A DNA stretch of 47,936 nucleotides from Microbulbifer mangrovi (GTDB taxonomy: Bacteria > Pseudomonadota > Gammaproteobacteria > Pseudomonadales > Cellvibrionaceae), in NCBI RefSeq assembly GCF_002009015.1, contig NZ_LZDE01000328.1:1-47936 (forward strand), given 5' to 3'. The position numbers and the translations under genes were made by a program. The notes beneath the pieces were generated by a model. The model was not told the DNA's origin. It did not search any database and saw nothing but the letters and a program-made list of their open reading frames with translations. Shown here piece after piece: positions 43,909 to 47,936 of the stretch (position 1 is its first letter; each line of letters begins with the position of its first letter).

Positions 43909-46074
43909 ATGTTGCAGCCAACACGCAGGCTGAGGGCACTTGCCGTCCTCGGCGGTAAAGCGGTGATGACATCTGTCTTGTTTACATCGGTTTTTACCAT
44001 TTCTTCAATGGAGTCGTACGCCTATACCGGCGAGGATACGGGCTACGATGATCCGTACTACGATCCCAACCAACCTTTCACCCCGCACAATGTATATAAC
44101 CGCCCCGATGACTACGACCCGAATGCGTTGCTTGGCAGTAGTAACGGCGGCTGGGCTGTATGGGATTTCTGCTACGGCAAACCGGACGAGGCCGAATTAC
44201 CGGCAGATCCACGTTCGTCTATTCAGGAAGGCGTCAGTGATGGCCGCGCTGTGCACTTCAATGCGTACTACAAAAACTGTCACGTCGATCCGGAAGCGGT
44301 GCAGGAAGTCGGAGCGGCTACTACTTGTGGCGAACTGCGTGATCGGTTTGATGTGGGTGAGCGCCTGCTGACCGGCGGCTCGCCGGGTGTGGGTGCCTTG
44401 TTTGCGGGTACCGATCCGTTCACTGCCGAAGCGGCGGGTGGTATTTCCACCATGACGCCGGGGCAGTACAACGATCTGTGGAAGTCCTGGGGCGGCTATG
44501 TATCCAAGCCCGACAATTACGACCAGCTGGTAGCCGAACGCTACGGTTCAGTGATTGGTGAAAAGCGGAACCCCTACCCGCTGAAAGGGGAAAACCCCAA
44601 CTGGACCAATGGTGGATCCGGCCAGCTACCATTGATGTTGACCCAGATGCGCAACCCGGACGGCAGCTGGACCGGCCGCATCGGCGTTACTTGTCACGCT
44701 TGTCACAGTGGTGCGATTGACGGCAAGCCGGCACTGGGTGGTGGTAGCCCGCTGGCGGATCTGGACCTGTTCCTGCGCGATGGTTTGGCTCAGGGATACC
44801 TTGCCTCTATCGCGACGCTTGCGAACCTGGCGCATACCCGTGGTACCAACAATGCCAGTGACGTGAACCTCGCATTTATCTTCCCGAACGAAGGCTTTTA
44901 CACCGCTCGGGATGCGATCGACCTGATTACTTCCGGTTCGACCGCGAGTATGGATACCCCGGCGTGGTGGAACCTGGGCCACCGCCCGGTGAAATTCGTC
45001 GACGGTATGTTCCCGGCGGATGCACCGCGTATCGACCAGGTGTTCTATACCCCGATCTTTGGTCTGTTCGGTGAGATCCTCGGGCCGCTGAGTGACGCCG
45101 GTCAGAAGTACATGCGTGACAATGGGCCGCCCATCAATGCGTGGATTGAAACTCTCAAAGCACCGAAGTACCCGGGTAATATCGACACCGCGCTGGCGGA
45201 AGAGGGCGCAGTCCTGTTCCACGAGTTGGATATGTGGGCAGCCGAGCGCAATAACCCGGTGCGTCGCCCCGAGGGCAATGGTAGTTGTGCGGGCTGTCAC
45301 GGCGCCTATGCACCGCGTTACGTAAATGACCCGACTTATCTTGCGGATCCGTCCCTGGAGGGTATTGCCGCGTATATCGTGCCCCAGGAAATCATCGGCA
45401 CTGACCCGGTACGTTGGGAAACCAACAACGAGGGCATGCAGCGTGCGGGCTCGGTAAACTTCTTCGGCTATCCGCCGACCAAAGGCACCGATCAGGATTG
45501 TGGACCGCAGAACCAGGAGCGCCTGCGCGGTGATCGCGAGCTCGGTTATCTGGCGCCGCCGCTGTACGGCGTGTGGGCGACTGCACCTTACATGCACAAC
45601 GGTTCCATTCCTAACGTATGGGAAATTCTCAAGCCGTCTGAGCGTGAGCCCCTGTGGCGCCGGGTATCCAACGACAAGCTGCAAAACCCCTGGTACAACA
45701 ACGGCAATGTGTTGATGGGTTATGACACCAGTCTCGACAGTGCCTACGACGCCGAAAAAATGGGTTGGAAGTACGACACTATCGCCTGTGAATGGCGCTC
45801 TTTCCTGAACCCGTCGGTATCTCCGTATCGCACCTGTGATCCGAATGACAAGCACGCGACGCCGATGGCGCAACAGGTGCTCGACGGTCTGTACAGTAAC
45901 CTGATCCTGACCTGGAACATCTTCTTCCCGCCGACGCTGACCATGCGGCAGATGGAGGATCGCAAGATCTACAACACCCTGTTGTTCAGCCACGGTAATG
46001 AAGGTCACGAGTTCAATAGCGTTCTCACGGATCACGAACGCATGGCCATCATCGAGTACATGAAGACCTTGTAA
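43909..46074 (+). CDS. Periplasmic diheme c-type cytochrome, RoxA-like
   Basis: Start 43909 (GGAGAG upstream) gives 721 residues with a long signal region (about 1-38); an in-frame ATG at 43792 would bury it. Two heme attachment motifs are present: CHACH at residue 262 and CAGCH at residue 460, a spacing of 198. The second half has APPLYGVWATAPYMHNGSIPNVWEIL, a motif typical of diheme peroxidase/MauG-related cytochromes, and a late HGNEGHEF. Overall length and heme spacing resemble the rubber oxygenase RoxA and its relatives as I remember them. A role in oxidative attack on an unsaturated substrate is possible, but a plain electron carrier or peroxidase relative cannot be excluded. Unusually, it stands between metR and metE. 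Confidence 0.72.
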   Translation: MLQPTRRLRALAVLGGKAVMTSVLFTSVFTISSMESYAYTGEDTGYDDPYYDPNQPFTPHNVYNRPDDYDPNALLGSSNGGWAVWDFCYGKPDEAELPADPRSSIQEGVSDGRAVHFNAYYKNCHVDPEAVQEVGAATTCGELRDRFDVGERLLTGGSPGVGALFAGTDPFTAEAAGGISTMTPGQYNDLWKSWGGYVSKPDNYDQLVAERYGSVIGEKRNPYPLKGENPNWTNGGSGQLPLMLTQMRNPDGSWTGRIGVTCHACHSGAIDGKPALGGGSPLADLDLFLRDGLAQGYLASIATLANLAHTRGTNNASDVNLAFIFPNEGFYTARDAIDLITSGSTASMDTPAWWNLGHRPVKFVDGMFPADAPRIDQVFYTPIFGLFGEILGPLSDAGQKYMRDNGPPINAWIETLKAPKYPGNIDTALAEEGAVLFHELDMWAAERNNPVRRPEGNGSCAGCHGAYAPRYVNDPTYLADPSLEGIAAYIVPQEIIGTDPVRWETNNEGMQRAGSVNFFGYPPTKGTDQDCGPQNQERLRGDRELGYLAPPLYGVWATAPYMHNGSIPNVWEILKPSEREPLWRRVSNDKLQNPWYNNGNVLMGYDTSLDSAYDAEKMGWKYDTIACEWRSFLNPSVSPYRTCDPNDKHATPMAQQVLDGLYSNLILTWNIFFPPTLTMRQMEDRKIYNTLLFSHGNEGHEFNSVLTDHERMAIIEYMKTL

Positions 46075-46102
46075 GCCTGACAGAACCTGTCGCTTCAATT
46101 GC

Positions 46103-46130
46103 GCCGCACGGGGAGCCGTGCGGCTTTTTT
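46103..46130 (+). terminator. Terminator after the diheme cytochrome gene
   Basis: A perfect 9-bp stem, GCCGCACGG (46103-46111) with CCGTGCGGC (46116-46124), has a GGAG loop and six following T. It isolates the cytochrome transcript from metE. Confidence 0.93.
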
Positions 46131-46157
46131 ATTTCTGTAGGTTTCAAATTTAAACTT

Positions 46158-46187
46158 TAGTTTTACTCATGTTCTAGTTGAAAACTA
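46158..46187. promoter_or_regulatory. Inverted repeat in the metE promoter region
   Basis: TAGTTTT (46158-46164) and AAAACTA (46181-46187) form a perfect inverted repeat in an AT-rich stretch about 100 bp before metE. A LysR-type protein such as MetR could bind here, but the sequence does not match the enteric MetR box. No cobalamin or SAM riboswitch features are seen between 46131 and 46284. Confidence 0.35.
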
Positions 46188-46284
46188 TGAAATTGATTAA
46201 ACATGGTGCCCGCCGCAGAATGCCTTCCTGAATTCACACCCCCGGCGCCTGAGTGCCCGGGATGGCATTGATTGGGAAATGGAC

Positions 46285-47936
46285 ATGGCACAGACACATA
46301 TTCTCGGATACCCGCGCATCGGCGCGAATCGCGAGCTGAAGCGCGCACAGGAAGCTTACTGGAAGGGTGATATCGATCAGAAAGCCCTGCTGGCTACGGG
46401 CTCGCAGGTACGCAGCAACAACTGGCAGGCGCAACAGGCAGCGGGCCTGGCACTTACCACCGTCGGCGACTTTGCCTGGTACGATCAGGTCCTGAACCAC
46501 TCCCTGATGTTTGGCGTGATTCCCGAGCGCTTTACCGAGGGGGCTGCGGATAACAAGCTTGATCAGTATTTCCGTCTCGCCCGCGGCCGCGCGCCCTCCG
46601 GCGAGCCGGTAGCGGCCAACGCCATGACCAAGTGGTTTGATACCAACTATCACTATCTGGTACCGGAATTCACCGCCGACCAGAAGTTCTCCCTGGACAG
46701 CGAATGGCTGTTGGCGGAAGTGCAGGAGGCGCAGAGCCTGGGGCATAACGTAAAGCCGGTGGTGATTGGCCCGCTCACATACCTCTGGCTCGGTCGCGGT
46801 GTGGATAATGCGCTGGACCTGCTGCCAAAACTGTTGCCCTGCTACATTGAGTTGCTCGAGCAGCTGGCCAGTGCTGCCGCTCAATGGGTACAGATTGACG
46901 AGCCTATTCTCGGCCTGGACCTGCCTGCCGAGTGGCGCGATGCTTTCGCTCCGACCTATCAGGCATTGTCCAAAGCCAGTGGCAGCAAGCTGCTGCTCGC
47001 CAGCTACTTCTCTCCGCTGCAGGAAAACCTCCAGCTGGCGTTTGACCTGCCGGTGGACGGTGTACATATCGACGCGGTACGTGCACCGGAGGAGGTGGCT
47101 CATGCCGCAAATGCGCTGCGCGACGGGCAAGTGCTATCTGTCGGGGTAATCAATGGTCGCAATGTCTGGCGTACCGACCTGGCCCGCTGGCAGCAGGAGC
47201 TTGCGCCGCTAACGGACAAGCTCGGCGAGCGCCTGTGGATATCTGCCAGCTGCTCACTTCTCCACAGCCCGGTCGACCTGGACACCGAAACCAATCTGGC
47301 CGATGCCGATAAGCAGAAACTGGCCTACAGCCGCCAGAAGCTGGATGAACTGCAAACCCTGCAGCAGGCCCTGAAGCCCGGCGCGAGCGCGTTGCCCGCG
47401 ATCGCCAAAACCGAAAGCCCCAGTGAGGCCGATGTGCGTGCGGAGCTCGACAGCACCTGGCGTGCGCAAAAGTATCCACAGCGCGCAGAAGTACAGCGCG
47501 AGCGCTGGCAGCTGCCATTGTTGCCCACCACGACCATCGGTTCTTTCCCGCAGACCGACGTTCTGCGGCAGGTGCGCAAACAGTTTCGCAATCAGGAAAT
47601 CAGTGCGCAGGACTACAACGATCACCTGCGTGCAGAAATCGCCGAAGCGATCCGCCGCCAGGAAATACTCGGCCTCGATGTACTGGTACACGGCGAAGCC
47701 GAGCGCAACGATATGGTGGAGTACTTCGGCGAGCAGCTGGATGGATTTATCCACACCGGCAACGGCTGGGTACAGAGTTACGGCTCCCGCTGTGTGAAAC
47801 CACCGATCATCGCTGGGGATATCTCGCGTCCAAACCCGATGACCGTGCAGTGGAGTGAATACGCCCAGAGCCTGAGCAAGAAGCCGGTAAAAGGCATGCT
47901 CACCGGCCCGGTCACCATCCTCAACTGGTCCTTCCC
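46285..47936 (+). CDS. metE: Cobalamin-independent methionine synthase (5' part; runs off window end)
   Basis: The frame is open to the end of the window, covering about 550 of the usual 750-760 residues. It opens AQTHILGYPRIGANRELKRA, the standard MetE start, and includes NAMTKWFDTNYHYLVPE, KPVVIGPLTYLWLG, QIDEPILGLDL, and in the C-terminal catalytic half TTTIGSFPQT, HGEAERNDMVEYFGEQL and MLTGPVTILNWSF. MetE methylates homocysteine with methyl-tetrahydrofolate-polyglutamate. Start 46285 is preferred over ATG 46279 because GGGA at 46274 is well spaced for it. The zinc-binding residues near the C-terminus lie beyond the window. Regulation by MetR (42648-43568) is expected from known biology. 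Confidence 0.97.
   Translation, partial: MAQTHILGYPRIGANRELKRAQEAYWKGDIDQKALLATGSQVRSNNWQAQQAAGLALTTVGDFAWYDQVLNHSLMFGVIPERFTEGAADNKLDQYFRLARGRAPSGEPVAANAMTKWFDTNYHYLVPEFTADQKFSLDSEWLLAEVQEAQSLGHNVKPVVIGPLTYLWLGRGVDNALDLLPKLLPCYIELLEQLASAAAQWVQIDEPILGLDLPAEWRDAFAPTYQALSKASGSKLLLASYFSPLQENLQLAFDLPVDGVHIDAVRAPEEVAHAANALRDGQVLSVGVINGRNVWRTDLARWQQELAPLTDKLGERLWISASCSLLHSPVDLDTETNLADADKQKLAYSRQKLDELQTLQQALKPGASALPAIAKTESPSEADVRAELDSTWRAQKYPQRAEVQRERWQLPLLPTTTIGSFPQTDVLRQVRKQFRNQEISAQDYNDHLRAEIAEAIRRQEILGLDVLVHGEAERNDMVEYFGEQLDGFIHTGNGWVQSYGSRCVKPPIIAGDISRPNPMTVQWSEYAQSLSKKPVKGMLTGPVTILNWSF

Noticed and set aside
46131-46284. Cobalamin or SAM riboswitch before metE
   Set aside because: The gap is short, and neither the B12 box nor the SAM core elements are present.

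Overview
The window looks like chromosome of a marine gammaproteobacterium. Gene content (MetR/MetE, LapG, a Vibrio-VPS-like polysaccharide export set, DeaD, sulfotransferases, a very large secreted calcium-binding-repeat protein) fits a Cellvibrionales/Microbulbifer-type organism. That placement is inference from gene content and style, not from a marker gene. There is no integrase, transposase, CRISPR array or phage module.

Layout, left to right. The 3' end of a tRNA-Ala and its terminator (1-74) is followed by hairpin-rich DNA. A minus-strand block (4157 down to 248) encodes a LapG-type periplasmic protease, a LapD-like membrane protein reduced to its periplasmic sensor domain, an exported Ala-rich 29-residue-repeat protein and an O-antigen ligase/polymerase-type membrane protein. 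An 885-bp gap with a near-consensus CRP-type site separates this from plus-strand galU and a beta-CASP metallo-hydrolase. Next come a small membrane-anchored coiled-coil protein and a giant 3905-residue secreted protein (8378-20095): two leucine-rich-repeat blocks, Ig-like stretches, aspartate-rich calcium-binding repeats alternating with a large unrecognised module, and a C-terminal array of seven strictly phased 49-residue FG-GAP/VCBS-type repeats that should close a beta-propeller.

From 20.4 to 37.4 kb lies an exopolysaccharide locus in two parts. The first (20.4-27.9 kb) is visibly AT-rich and strain-variable in character: acyltransferase, two sulfotransferases, Wzy-type polymerase, GT4 and GT26 glycosyltransferases and a Wzx-type flippase. 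The second (27.9-37.4 kb) is GC-richer and conserved in character: ManC, VanZ-like protein, undecaprenyl-phosphate sugar-1-phosphate transferase, outer-membrane beta-barrel, short Wza-like protein, Wzc-type tyrosine autokinase, PHP-type tyrosine phosphatase and a VpsP-like TPR protein. Together they predict a Wzx/Wzy-dependent exopolysaccharide built on GDP-mannose- and UDP-glucose-derived sugars, carrying sulfate and acyl groups and exported by a VpsM/N/O-like machine. The giant protein next to it is a candidate matrix protein.

The right end holds deaD, a lipoprotein sharing the unrecognised module of the giant protein, a minus-strand metR-cytochrome b561 pair, a diheme c-type cytochrome resembling RoxA-type oxygenases, and metE running off the window end.

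The observations I rate highest are the giant protein with its exact 1455-bp internal duplication, the module shared with the distant lipoprotein, the LapD-like protein lacking any c-di-GMP domain next to an intact LapG, and the sulfated-exopolysaccharide locus.
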